Under the pieces are notes generated by a model. It made no database searches. It had not been told where the DNA came from and was given only the letters and a program-made list of their open reading frames with translations. A DNA stretch of 64,000 bases, taken from the NCBI GenBank assembly GCA_018402565.1, contig JAGYIQ010000004.1, forward strand, positions 620,001 to 684,000, given 5' to 3'. Positions 7,963-17,800 of this stretch are shown piece after piece. Source of the DNA: Pirellulaceae bacterium. Lineage in GTDB: Bacteria; Planctomycetota; Planctomycetia; Pirellulales; Pirellulaceae. A program made the translations under genes and the position numbers. Each line of letters starts with the position of its first letter. Positions within the stretch are counted from its first letter, which is position 1.

Positions 7963-10518
7963 TCAACGCGGCAGATCGAAGTACGTGAGCCCGCTCAGGC
8001 CCCGCCGTTTGCTGGGCAGGATCAAACTGAGCAACCAGCCGCTTGTGACACAAGTCAGCAGGCCGATCGGAGCGTAGGCAAATACTTGCAGCGGCTGTTG
8101 CCAACGAATGGCAAACAGGACCGCGGCACTGATCAGGGCTCCGGCAATGGCACCGGCTCCCGTCGCGCTGCGTGTAAAGATGCCCAAGACAAACAGCCCC
8201 GATAAGACGCCCCCAAATAAACCCAGGATCTGGATGAATGTTTCGTAAGCGGAGCGAATGTCGGTCCGGGCCAGCAGCAATGCGACTAGGATACCGATCA
8301 CTCCAACCGTGATCGTCGTCCCTCGAGCGGCACGCAGGCACTGAGCATCGGTCGTCCGTGGCAACAGTCGCCGATAAAAGTCAGTTACAAAGGCGGTCGC
8401 AATCGAATTCATACTGCTGGAAAGGGTTGACTGGGCTGCAGAGAAAATGCCAGCCACGATGAGACCGGCCAATCCCATCGGCAATTCGCTCACCACAAAA
8501 AAGGGAAATACGGCGTCATTTTGCAGGGTCACGTCCATCCGTTCCGGTTGTTGTCGATAGAAGACGTAGAGTCCCGTCCCGATCAAGAAAAATGCCGCCT
8601 GGGCGGGAACCGACAGGAGTACGTTGAGCCAGATGCCGCGCGCGGCGGTCGCTTCATCGGTTGTCGTCAGGTACCGCTGCACAACATCCTGGCTGGCCGC
8701 GTAGGGCAGTAGGTTGTGGAACAAGGAGCCAATCATGATGACCCAAGCCGATGCCATCGTCAGGTCCCAACTCCAATTGACCGATTCAAATAACCGCCCG
8801 TCCTCGGATGCAATTCGGAAAGTGTTGCTCCACCCGCCGTCCAGTTGGTAGCTCAAATAGACAATGCTGATCACCGCTCCGGCGATCAATACGAGCGCCT
8901 GCACGACATCGGTCCAAATGACCGCTTCAATGCCACCGACCACCGTGTAGACGATGCACAGGAGTCCGATTCCCACGATGCAGGTCTCGATATTCAAATC
9001 GGAAACCGCGGCCAAAGCCAACGCGGGCAAGTAGAGGACCACCGCCATGCGGCCGCACTGGAACAAAATAAATAGCCCGCTACCCAACCACCTCACCGCC
9101 AGACTGAAGCGACGTTCCAAGTACTCGTAAGCAGAGGTCACATCCAAACGGCGGTAGAACGGCAGGAACACAAACACAATCAACGGCATGATCAAGACGT
9201 AGGTATTCGCCAGGAACAACGTCCAGCCGTCCGTGTAGGCGGCGGCCGGGATGGCCATGTAAGTGATGGCGCTCAGCATCGTCGCAAAGATGCTCAGGCC
9301 CGCCGCCCACCAGGGAATTCGCTGCCCGCCGCGAAAGTAGTCGTTGGTGGTCTGGTTTTTCTTAGCACATACCCAGCCGATCCAAACCATGAGCAGCAAA
9401 TAGGCGAACACGGTTGCCGTGTTGACAACGCCAAAGCTCTTTTGCTGTGCGCGAGCTTGCATCGCCCAGACGTCAGGCGAGCGCACGCCCGGGCGGATTT
9501 CACCGGAAGGTACGACCCATTGGCCTCGCCAAGGGATCGTCGCGGTCGTCACATGCGACAGTGGCAAATCTTCAAGCGTTTTCCAAGTGTCGGTGATGGT
9601 GTGATAGGCCAGTGCCGTTTTCGGGAACCCCGGATGATCTGCCAGGGGTGAGAAGTCGACGAGGCTGCCGTCATCGCCTCCCAGGACTAAAAAGCTGGCT
9701 TGACCCAGCGCCGGTGCTGGGCTGGGTGCGGCGACCGCTGGGCGTGGCAGATCGGCCACGCGTTTCCAGCCCTGCTGCGGACGATAACAGTAGCAGTCTG
9801 TCAGGTAGCGTCGAACCGGTTTACCCGCGGCGTCCGCCGACAATTCGGCACCGCTGCATAGGTAAAAGGCCCGGTCCTGTACGGCAGCCACCGCCAGCAT
9901 TCGCGGTGGCCCCGGCCAGCTGGGCAATGCTTCCCACTGCGGATTTTCTTGACTCAGGTTGAGCGCCCAAAAGTGACTCTCGGCCTGAGTCGCAGCCGGC
10001 GTCTCGATTCCACCGGCTACGTAGATCGTATCACCCAGCATGGCTCCACTGGCGTTGGCCAGCGCCCGCGGAAGTGCGGGCAGATCGGTCAACTCCACCC
10101 GTCCGTTCTTCCATCGCACGATGAAGCAGTCCGCATAGTGTTGCTGCGAGTCGCTGCCGCCCAAGCAGACCACGCCTGGCTCCATCGACGGCCCGCCTGA
10201 ATAGGAAAGGCTAACTGCATAGCCCAATGGTCGAGGCAAACGACCGGCATCCAACCATTGCCCGTCCGGTCTCTCCAGTACAAACACTCGATCGTGCCAG
10301 ACCTTGGTGCCTCCGTCCCACGGTGGTCCACCTGGAAAATTGGCACCTCCGGCCACAATCAACGACGTGCCATCGCTGCCGGCGATCGGCCCCGCCACGC
10401 CTCGTTCGTCCGGCAACGGTGCCAGCGCATGCCAGTTCAATCCCTCATCGGCCCAGGCGGATCCGGAAATCACGAGCAGCAAGAGCGGTGTGAAACAAGT
10501 GAGTCTTCGAGAGATCAT
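7963..10518 (-). CDS. NanM-like kelch mutarotase fused to sodium/solute symporter
   Basis: An 851-residue two-part protein. A signal peptide (1-23) is followed by a kelch beta-propeller (about 25-350) resembling N-acetylneuraminate epimerase NanM (LPDERGVAGPIAG, VAGGANFPGG, WHDRVFVL, AYHTITDTWKTLEDLP). From about residue 364 comes a sodium:solute symporter (SSS) domain with roughly 13 membrane segments (TNDYFRGGQRIPWWAAGLSIFATMLSAITYMAIPA in pieces is the typical opening). Free sialic acid, released as the alpha anomer by a sialidase, would be converted to the beta form by the propeller and imported with sodium by the same protein. The lyase and sialidase genes upstream on the same strand support that substrate. 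No ATG-proximal ribosome site is obvious. Substrate is inferred, not shown. Confidence 0.9.
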   Translation of the reverse strand: MISRRLTCFTPLLLLVISGSAWADEGLNWHALAPLPDERGVAGPIAGSDGTSLIVAGGANFPGGPPWDGGTKVWHDRVFVLERPDGQWLDAGRLPRPLGYAVSLSYSGGPSMEPGVVCLGGSDSQQHYADCFIVRWKNGRVELTDLPALPRALANASGAMLGDTIYVAGGIETPAATQAESHFWALNLSQENPQWEALPSWPGPPRMLAVAAVQDRAFYLCSGAELSADAAGKPVRRYLTDCYCYRPQQGWKRVADLPRPAVAAPSPAPALGQASFLVLGGDDGSLVDFSPLADHPGFPKTALAYHTITDTWKTLEDLPLSHVTTATIPWRGQWVVPSGEIRPGVRSPDVWAMQARAQQKSFGVVNTATVFAYLLLMVWIGWVCAKKNQTTNDYFRGGQRIPWWAAGLSIFATMLSAITYMAIPAAAYTDGWTLFLANTYVLIMPLIVFVFLPFYRRLDVTSAYEYLERRFSLAVRWLGSGLFILFQCGRMAVVLYLPALALAAVSDLNIETCIVGIGLLCIVYTVVGGIEAVIWTDVVQALVLIAGAVISIVYLSYQLDGGWSNTFRIASEDGRLFESVNWSWDLTMASAWVIMIGSLFHNLLPYAASQDVVQRYLTTTDEATAARGIWLNVLLSVPAQAAFFLIGTGLYVFYRQQPERMDVTLQNDAVFPFFVVSELPMGLAGLIVAGIFSAAQSTLSSSMNSIATAFVTDFYRRLLPRTTDAQCLRAARGTTITVGVIGILVALLLARTDIRSAYETFIQILGLFGGVLSGLFVLGIFTRSATGAGAIAGALISAAVLFAIRWQQPLQVFAYAPIGLLTCVTSGWLLSLILPSKRRGLSGLTYFDLPR

Positions 10519-10547
10519 TGGAACAAAACTTCGCTGTGGAAAGGAAA

Positions 10548-10784
10548 TCAGCTCGGACTATTGCACAACGCCTGCTGGCAATACGCCTTCTCAAACAATA
10601 CGCCGCGAGCGGCCAGACGATCGAGATGTGGCGATTTAACCATCGGGTGGCCGTAACAGCCCAAGGCGGTTCGCAGATCACCCACGGCGATAAACAGCAC
10701 GTTATCAGGCTGCTGCGCAAACGTATAACACGGCATCAGGGCCAAAGCGAGTGACACGAACCGGACAATATAATTTTCTATCAC
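10548..10784 (-). pseudogene. sulfatase remnant, truncated at the catalytic motif
   Basis: Encodes only the first part of a sulfatase: a signal-like segment, then [20 protein letters not shown], then [19 protein letters not shown], and stops inside the modification motif as LCNSPS followed by TGA, where C-x-P-S-R should be. The first of the two metal-binding Asp residues (VDD in the relative at 274-1833) is Gly here (VGD). The remaining 400 or so residues are missing, and the symporter gene begins only 30 bases on. A GTG at 10784 could start it; in-frame reading continues back to 10865. It looks like a 5' fragment left by deletion. The reading frame is otherwise intact, so loss may be recent. 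Confidence 0.75.
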
Positions 10785-10870
10785 TCGTCGAGGAACTCGC
10801 TCAAGTTCCCCTCTCCGGACGGACTTCTGGCGCAGCCCACTGCGGTCGATCCGATCGTCTCGCATCGCAA

Positions 10871-12370
10871 TCAATTGTCTTTTGGAGGTTTGCGATTGGG
10901 TTTATCTAACGGCTCAGCATTCTCTACCGGAAGCCAGCGTGCTAACTCGGTCTTGGTGTCTTGGTACTCAGCCGAGTCGGCCAAGTTGGTCCATTCATGT
11001 GGGTCCTGCTGGTGATCGTACAGTTCTTCTCCTCCGTCTGCATAACGAATGTACCGCCAACGCTCGGTTCGCAGGGCGTGGTTTCCCTGCCCATGGGTAG
11101 TAAGTGCCGGACGAGTTCCAGGGGTAGCTGGGTCCTTGAGCAATGCTATCAGACTCGCTCCATCCAACCCAGTCACCTCCGGCAGGTGACAGAGTTCATT
11201 GAGGGTCGGAAACAAATCAACGGCGCTGACGGGCCGAGCGGTCCGTGTGTTGGGTTGTGTTGTCTTGGGTGCGGCGATGATCAATGGAATCCGAGTCGAG
11301 CGTTCCCATAGCGTGAACTTGTGCAGATGCTGTTTTTCTCCCAGATGCCAACCGTGGTCCGACCAGAAAACAACGATCGTGTTATTGGCAGAGGGGCTGG
11401 CATCCAACGCATCCAGCAATTGCCCCACCAACGCATCCGCGTAACTGATACTGGCCAGATAGGCTTGCAGCAGCTCTCGATACTTGCCTTCCCGCAAGAC
11501 CAATTCATAGTCGCCGCGGCGATCAGCGGCCATGGCCTGTCCACCGGCCGGCAGATCATCAAGGTCATCTGCCTTGATCAACGGCGGAGTGATTTGGTCC
11601 AAAGGGTACAGGTCGAAGTATTTACGCGGCGCATAAAACGGCAAGTGCGGTCGATAGATACCCGCCGCCAGAAAGAATGGCTGCTTGGGCGGGGCCGCCA
11701 GGAACTGCTTGGCCCACTGGACCATTTTCCCGTCCCCCATCTCATCGTCATCCACGTCGAACGGCCCCCAATCGAATTCATTGGGGTTCTGCGGCGGTTT
11801 GCTCAGTGAACGCACGGCCTCGAGCTGATTGAGCGGAAAACCAGCGGGCCATTGGAATTTTTTGACCTTGCCTGTGAGGGCCAGTTCTGTTTGATAGTGA
11901 CTATCAAAGACTTGATCGAAATACTCGTCCCAGTCACTGCGACGATTGAACCCCGGAGTGTGATGATTGACTTTGCCACCGCCGACGACATGATACCCAT
12001 TGGCACGAAAGTGGCCGGGGAGACTTGTGATCCCCGGGAACGCCTCGTGCCACACAACATTATTGGCATAGATACCAGTCGAATTGGGGTTCCGCCCTGT
12101 CAGCACGCTGACTCGGCAGGGATTGCAGACGGGAGCCGGGACATGCGCGTTGGTAAACAACAATCCGCGGGCAGCCAAGCGGTCGATGTTCGGTGTTTGA
12201 ACTTGTGGGTGGCCATTCAGGCATCCCACCCAGTCGTTCATGTCATCGACAATGATCATCAAGACGTTGGGGCGATGCTCGTCAGCTCGCAGTAAACCTG
12301 AAGGCAAACCTGACAGTACGATCCAACTGCAAACGCAGGCCAGGGAAAATCCGCAAACGTTCGTATTCAT
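10871..12370 (-). CDS. sulfatase of the sialic acid cluster
   Basis: A 499-residue secreted sulfatase. Signal peptide at residues 1-29, metal-binding [10 protein letters not shown] at about 41-50, modification motif C-N-P-C-R at about 82-86, then VSVLTGRNP. Downstream [11 protein letters not shown] and ERSTRIPLI are standard for the iduronate-2-sulfatase/choline-sulfatase-like branch. The fourth position of the motif is Cys instead of the usual Ser. This keeps the C-x-P-x-R core needed for formylglycine formation but is uncommon. The start at 12370 fits an AGAGGA site about 8 bases upstream and the signal peptide; an upstream in-frame ATG at 12436 would overlap the lyase gene. It probably desulfates glycans to expose them to the sialidase or other glycosidases. 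Confidence 0.92.
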   Translation of the reverse strand: MNTNVCGFSLACVCSWIVLSGLPSGLLRADEHRPNVLMIIVDDMNDWVGCLNGHPQVQTPNIDRLAARGLLFTNAHVPAPVCNPCRVSVLTGRNPNSTGIYANNVVWHEAFPGITSLPGHFRANGYHVVGGGKVNHHTPGFNRRSDWDEYFDQVFDSHYQTELALTGKVKKFQWPAGFPLNQLEAVRSLSKPPQNPNEFDWGPFDVDDDEMGDGKMVQWAKQFLAAPPKQPFFLAAGIYRPHLPFYAPRKYFDLYPLDQITPPLIKADDLDDLPAGGQAMAADRRGDYELVLREGKYRELLQAYLASISYADALVGQLLDALDASPSANNTIVVFWSDHGWHLGEKQHLHKFTLWERSTRIPLIIAAPKTTQPNTRTARPVSAVDLFPTLNELCHLPEVTGLDGASLIALLKDPATPGTRPALTTHGQGNHALRTERWRYIRYADGGEELYDHQQDPHEWTNLADSAEYQDTKTELARWLPVENAEPLDKPNRKPPKDN

Positions 12371-12396
12371 AAACTTTATTCCTCTGGCGCAGTCCA

Positions 12397-13335
12397 CTAC
12401 ACGGCCCCCGCGCTGGATTCTTGTCGAAGTCCGCAACGTAAACCTAACGCATTGAGCTGCAGTACTGCCTGGGAAAAATCAGTGGCCGTGGGTCCCTCCA
12501 ATGGCAGACGAGTTGGACCGCAATCGATGCCATGCTCTGCCATCCATTGCTTGAAGGTCGCAATCGGATGAGGACCACAGGCAACTAACAGGTCAATCAT
12601 CTTTACGGCCAACGCTTGCAACTCCTCGGCTCGCTGCTGGTCACCCGAATCAAATGCCTTGATCATCGAAAGATACAGCGGAGCCGCAAAATTGTAGGTG
12701 CTACCCACAGCTCCCCGAGCCCCCACCGCCCAGGCACTCAACAGCCGTTCGTCTCGTCCGAATAACATGTCATATCGCCCCTCGTCCAAGGCGAGACATT
12801 CTGCGAAATCGTCTAGATCTTCATGCGTAAATTTGGCGCCGATCAAACTAGGGATTCGCGGCCCTGCGGCCTTAAGGAATTGGCTGACCGGTATATTCAC
12901 GCCGGTCATCGATGGAATGTGGTAGTAGTAAAATGGCAACTCCGGCGCGGCTGCGGCAACCTGTTGGCACCAAGTTACCACTCCTTTCAGGCCCGAGGGT
13001 TTGAAGAACGTCGGCGGCATGCAGGCAATACTGTCCGCCCCGATCCGCTGGGCATGGGCGGCCAACTCGCACGCGTCCACCAACGAATTTTGTCCAACAT
13101 GCACGATGACTCGTAAGCCGGTGGGGGCAACTTCAACCCAACGTTCCGCCAATTGGCAGCGCTCGCTGGTTGTCAACGACAGTCCCTCGCCGGTCGTCCC
13201 GCAGATGAAAGCGCCGACGACCCCATCCTGTTGTAGCCGGCGGGCGTAAGCCGCCACAATATCCAGGTTCAACCGGCCATCGTCGCGCAGCGGGGTGAAT
13301 GGTGCGGCGATCAGGCCCGCTGTTTTGTTGACCAC
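12397..13335 (-). CDS. nanA: N-acetylneuraminate lyase
   Basis: A 312-residue aldolase of the DapA/NAL family that splits N-acetylneuraminate to N-acetylmannosamine and pyruvate in the cytoplasm. Seen: the GTTGEGLSLT substrate-carboxylate loop (about 46-55), FYYYHIPSMTGV (about 135-146) with the catalytic Tyr, and the Schiff-base Lys in GAKFTHEDL (about residue 168). FYYYHIPSMTGV is characteristic of sialic acid lyases rather than dihydrodipicolinate synthases. The start codon is GTG at 13335, with no good ATG alternative. It sits 27 bases before the sulfatase and 32 bases after the sialidase gene, as part of one minus-strand unit. The later steps (NanE, NanK, NagA, NagB) are not in this window. 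Confidence 0.88.
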   Translation of the reverse strand: MVNKTAGLIAAPFTPLRDDGRLNLDIVAAYARRLQQDGVVGAFICGTTGEGLSLTTSERCQLAERWVEVAPTGLRVIVHVGQNSLVDACELAAHAQRIGADSIACMPPTFFKPSGLKGVVTWCQQVAAAAPELPFYYYHIPSMTGVNIPVSQFLKAAGPRIPSLIGAKFTHEDLDDFAECLALDEGRYDMLFGRDERLLSAWAVGARGAVGSTYNFAAPLYLSMIKAFDSGDQQRAEELQALAVKMIDLLVACGPHPIATFKQWMAEHGIDCGPTRLPLEGPTATDFSQAVLQLNALGLRCGLRQESSAGAV

Positions 13336-13367
13336 GATAGTGACTCTCTAATCAAGAAAAACGCGTT

Positions 13368-14630
13368 TCATTGCTCGTTTGGCGCAGACATCAGCCAGTC
13401 TCGATCAAACTTTGCGACAACCAAATAGCGATAAGCCCACGGCCGGCCACGGTCCCCGTGACGATGCTCGACGCCTTTTTCGTAAAAGCACAAAACTTGC
13501 CCATCTGGCAAAACTGCCAAATCACTGTAAGCGCTGGGACCATCATACAACTGCTTGCGAATCGGCCATGTTTTGCCGTCATCTTTGCTGACGTAAATCG
13601 ATACGTTGCGACGCTCCTGATGCAAGCGCTCGGTGGTGTAGGGTGCCGAGTACAGCAGCCAAGGCTGGGAGTCGCTGCCATCGCCGGGAATGGACATTAC
13701 TCCAGCCATACAACCCGGTTCAAGAATTTCATCGAAGAACTCTCGAGCTGACCAGTTCGAAACACCATCGGGGCTGATCGCAAAGGCACGGCGATTGCGT
13801 GCGTCGCCATTGCGTGATGTGACCATCACTCGCCCATCGGACAACTGCACCACGTTTGGCTCGCCCCCTTTGGGGACCGCGATCTCACCGGCCTGCCAGG
13901 AATGGCCCTGATCGTCGCTGTAAATGACTCCCACGGCATGCGATAGTTTGCCACGCCGCTCGTAGTCGGTCATCCAAAAAGGGACCACCAGACGCCCGTT
14001 TTCCAATTGTACGCCATGCCCAGGACCGGTCGCAATGACTTGCCATTGCACTTGCTCGCGAAAGGCTTCGAAGGTGGCGGTGATCTCGACGGGTGGCGTC
14101 CAGGTCACACCATCGTCATCGCTGCGGATGGCAAAGCATCGCATGTACTCGACGCAGTACAACAAATGAACGGCGCCGCTGCGATCCACGATGGCCACTG
14201 GGTTGTTGACGGTCTGCTCGTCGGGGCCCCCCATATTCTTGGTTTTTTTCTTTTCCGACATGTGAGGGTTGCGGGAGAGTCGCGGCCCATGGTGGGCGAC
14301 TTGCACGGCGGCAGCCCAGGTTTGACCGCCATCGGTACTGCGTCTGAGGTGAATCTCGATCTCGCCTCGATCGGCTTCTGTGAACTTCCGTGCCTCACAA
14401 TAGGCCAACACCGTCCCACGTGCGGTGACCACAATGCCCGGGATCCGATACAGCTTGAAGCCGTTCGTGTCCTCCTCGAACAAAACCGTCTCCGAGAATT
14501 GTGCGGCTGTCTCGGGAACCGACCAGCAAGGCAGGCAGATCACCCAAAAGACAGATCCACAGAGAATCTTCAACCAGCGGCTAGCTCGAGATGGCCTGCA
14601 TGGCCAATGGCAGTGAGGTCGGATCAGCAT
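13368..14630 (-). CDS. secreted sialidase (BNR/Asp-box)
   Basis: About 420 residues. After a signal-anchor-like segment (about 20-36, KILCGSVFWVICLPCW) comes a six-bladed neuraminidase propeller. The YRIPG motif with its substrate-binding Arg and the acid-region segment (LAYCEAR) are near the start of the propeller. At least four Asp boxes are visible: STDGGQTW, SDDDGVTW, SDDQGHSW and SKDDGKTW. It would release terminal sialic acid from glycoconjugates outside the cell, feeding the mutarotase-symporter and lyase. I place the start at the ATG at 14630. The frame stays open to 14915, but that would overlap the upstream gene and add about 95 residues of unlikely composition. A DANA-type inhibitor assay on the product would test it. 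Confidence 0.88.
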   Translation of the reverse strand: MLIRPHCHWPCRPSRASRWLKILCGSVFWVICLPCWSVPETAAQFSETVLFEEDTNGFKLYRIPGIVVTARGTVLAYCEARKFTEADRGEIEIHLRRSTDGGQTWAAAVQVAHHGPRLSRNPHMSEKKKTKNMGGPDEQTVNNPVAIVDRSGAVHLLYCVEYMRCFAIRSDDDGVTWTPPVEITATFEAFREQVQWQVIATGPGHGVQLENGRLVVPFWMTDYERRGKLSHAVGVIYSDDQGHSWQAGEIAVPKGGEPNVVQLSDGRVMVTSRNGDARNRRAFAISPDGVSNWSAREFFDEILEPGCMAGVMSIPGDGSDSQPWLLYSAPYTTERLHQERRNVSIYVSKDDGKTWPIRKQLYDGPSAYSDLAVLPDGQVLCFYEKGVEHRHGDRGRPWAYRYLVVAKFDRDWLMSAPNEQ

Positions 14631-14865
14631 GGAGGGTTTTAGGGGTCGGTTGTGAATGGGGAGAACAGCCGGTCGACGCGGCCCTAATTCAATTCGCCAC
14701 GTCCCTATTCTAACCCGAGTCCCGCACACGCAAATGGACAGCCAAACCAAAAAAGTTGCCAATTTCAATACTTCTCTGATGTGGCAACCGGGAGTTCCAG
14801 CCGAGCGAAAACGGTCATTTTGTTGTGGGCCAGGCAGCGGCAGTGGTGTCCATCCGCGGACGACC

Positions 14866-17800
14866 TCATTTGAGCGTGGCTTGTGCGAAGGCCTGGAATT
14901 CGGCTTCTGCATCAAACGCTTGGTCGTCGTGGAACAACGCGCCGAAGGTGAGCGTGAGTTCCTCGCCGCGAGCGACCGTCACCGCGCTCGGTGGGCCTTG
15001 TTGCATGGCTTGGCGTCCGAAGGGGTTGGCGACAAACACACCGTAGTCTCGATTGTGCCACCAACTCTGGCGGAAGTTCTGCGGATCGGCCATCAACAGG
15101 ATGCCACCGGTTCCCGGTCCAACGCCGGAATAGTCGCACCAACGAGCGGACTGGCCCCAGGTCTGTGCGGCCGTTTGCAAACCGCCCGAGTTCAACAAAC
15201 GACCGCCGCTTTTTTCGGTCAGCGCGGTTGCCACTCGCACGCCCAGTCCCATTTCCTCTTGGTCTCCAAACACGATCGCTTGCTGGTCGGCATGAAAGGT
15301 CGCCGCCCAGATCAACAGCCAACCGCTCGGTCGAGGTATCAATGTATAGTGATTGCTCAAGCGGCCCAGCGTTTCGCCGGCCGGGGTGATGAGTTGGCAT
15401 TCGGTGGCAAACAACAGCCGCTCCCCTTCCAGTCGCGGCTCCGCCACAAACCGCTGATGCGCGATCGTGGCTTTATTCCGCCAGAAATCTTGGCCATTGA
15501 GATCGCCAAAACCCAGCCACAGTCCGGGGTGCATGGTCTGATGATCGGTGGCATCCACACCTGCGACCGGCGGATGTTGGCGAGTGAGTTGCAGACCGCT
15601 GAGCAGGCGGAGGTTGGAGAAGTAGGGTCGCAAGATCTCTGGATCCGCAAACACAAATTCTCCCACGTTTTGGCCACCCAGTGCCAGCAGCAAGCGGTCG
15701 TCGCGTGGCTCCACGGAGAATCCGGCGGGATCTGCCGACACCTTGCCGACGCTCGTGGCTGTCTTGGGCAAAGACAGCAGATAAGCCGCCAAGTCGGCGA
15801 CCTGTTGAGCGCTCAACACCTCAGCAGAACTGGGCATGGCCGAGGTCGGATTGCTGGAGCGCTCTTCGATCATCGACTTGGGGATGTCGACCCGCTCGCC
15901 AGTTGAGAGACCCAGCGACAGGGTCAGTCCGCTTTCTTCCAACAGCACGCCGCTGAACACTTGCCCGGTGTCGGTCAGCACATTCAATTGATTAAAACCT
16001 TCGGTGATCACCGCGCTGGGCTCGACGATCGATTGCACGATATGCCGCGCGTTGGCTCGAGCCGCCAGGCCGGCGAGATTGGGGCCAAATCCATTGACGC
16101 TGTCGGTCAGGCTATGGCACTTGGCGCAGCCCGCTCCCCCGGCATGATGAAACAGCACACGTCCTCGTTCGGGATCGCCCTCGCTCAGCAACTCGAGCGA
16201 TTGTTCGGTGCTTGTCACCTGTCCGTGGAGACTGGGTGGGACGGCCGTGACTGCCACGATGTAATTGCCTTTACCGCCTGCTTGGCCATCCTCCGTGTTC
16301 CCGCCCATTTCGACCACGCCACTGGGAAACGTCCGCTCGTAAAACATCAGCGTCACGCCCTCATCCGTCACCGCCGTCAGATCGGTGGGCGAAAATCGCC
16401 GGCGCAACCATTTGGGCGGTTGGGGGTGACGATGATCGAGTCCCACCAGTACGCGGACAGGTACGATGGCTTCAAAACTCAGAAACTTTTTTCCCGTTGA
16501 GCCATCGTCGTTGTTGGCGGTCTGCACCAAGTCGTAACCCACCAACTCCGCAGAAAAATCTTGCAAGCGGTAGGGACGATCACTGTAGATCGGGTGCCCC
16601 ACCACCATACCGGCGGGGACGCAGCGGTAACCGGCGCTGCCGCGAGATTTTACATTGCGAATCGCGGCGACTCGACTTGTTGCCGATCCGCGGGTCGTCG
16701 GATCGCCGGCGGCCTGGAGCGGCTTGCCTTTGACAATCTGCTGGACCCCGCGCGAGGCCTTGTCGATCCACAGCTGTGCGATCGCGCGGACCTCAGCATC
16801 CGGATCGCTGCCGGCCAAGGCTTCCACTTGGGATAGTTCCAACGCATGAGTTTCCAATAGCGCCAGCAGTGCGGCGCGGCGCACTCCAGCTCGTGGTTCC
16901 AGCAAGAATGCTCGCAGGTCCGCATTCGATGTCACAGAGCGGAGAGCCTGCCAGGCGGCGTACTTGATCACCGCATCGGACTCGGCTTCCAACAACTCGA
17001 GCAAGTCGGGCAGCAGCCGCTCGAGATGCGACTGATGAATGGCTTGCACGGTCGCCATGCGCACGCGTGGTTCAGGATGCTGGATTGCGGTGCGGTAGAC
17101 TGCTGCGATCAGCTCGACGAGGTCAGCGTCGATCGATTCGGCTGGAGAGCTGCTGTTGATTCGCGTCGCTAGAATGCGAATTGATTGAATCTGCAGGTTG
17201 AGCGATCCGGGAATGGCTTCGGTCGCGATGGACTGAAAGAAACGATCAGCCGCCGTGACAGAGGAATCGCCCGCCGTCGTGAGGATTCGGCCGAGGGTCC
17301 AAGCGGTCCAAGTTTCGATGAGCTCGGGCAGTTGAGCCGAGCGTAGTTTTCCCAGCAGCTCCTCTTGAACCCGAGTTCCTCGGCGGACCAATTCAACTTG
17401 GGCATCGATTTGTCGGACGGGCAGTGGGCTGGCGAATTCCGTCAACAATTCTGCGACGGAGAACTGGTCCAGCGGCTTGTCGACCTTCAGCGGCTCGGCC
17501 GGGGCCGCCTCTTTCCAGCGGACTCGGAATATCCGCCCTTCGTTGGTTAGTTCACCGTCCTGCCACTCGGCACCGTAGCCACTGCCCCAACCCAATATCC
17601 ATAGCGCCCCGTCTGGTCCGAACTCCATATCGGTGGGCCGAAACAGGGATGGGCCACCGACGATAAAGGGCTCCCAATCACCACCTTGCGGTTTTAACAG
17701 CGCACCGTCCCATTGGGGGCGCCAGACGAACGTGGTCTTGCGTAGCCAATCATTGATGAAAAACACTTGGCGGTACTCAGCGGGGAACTGCGGCGAATCA

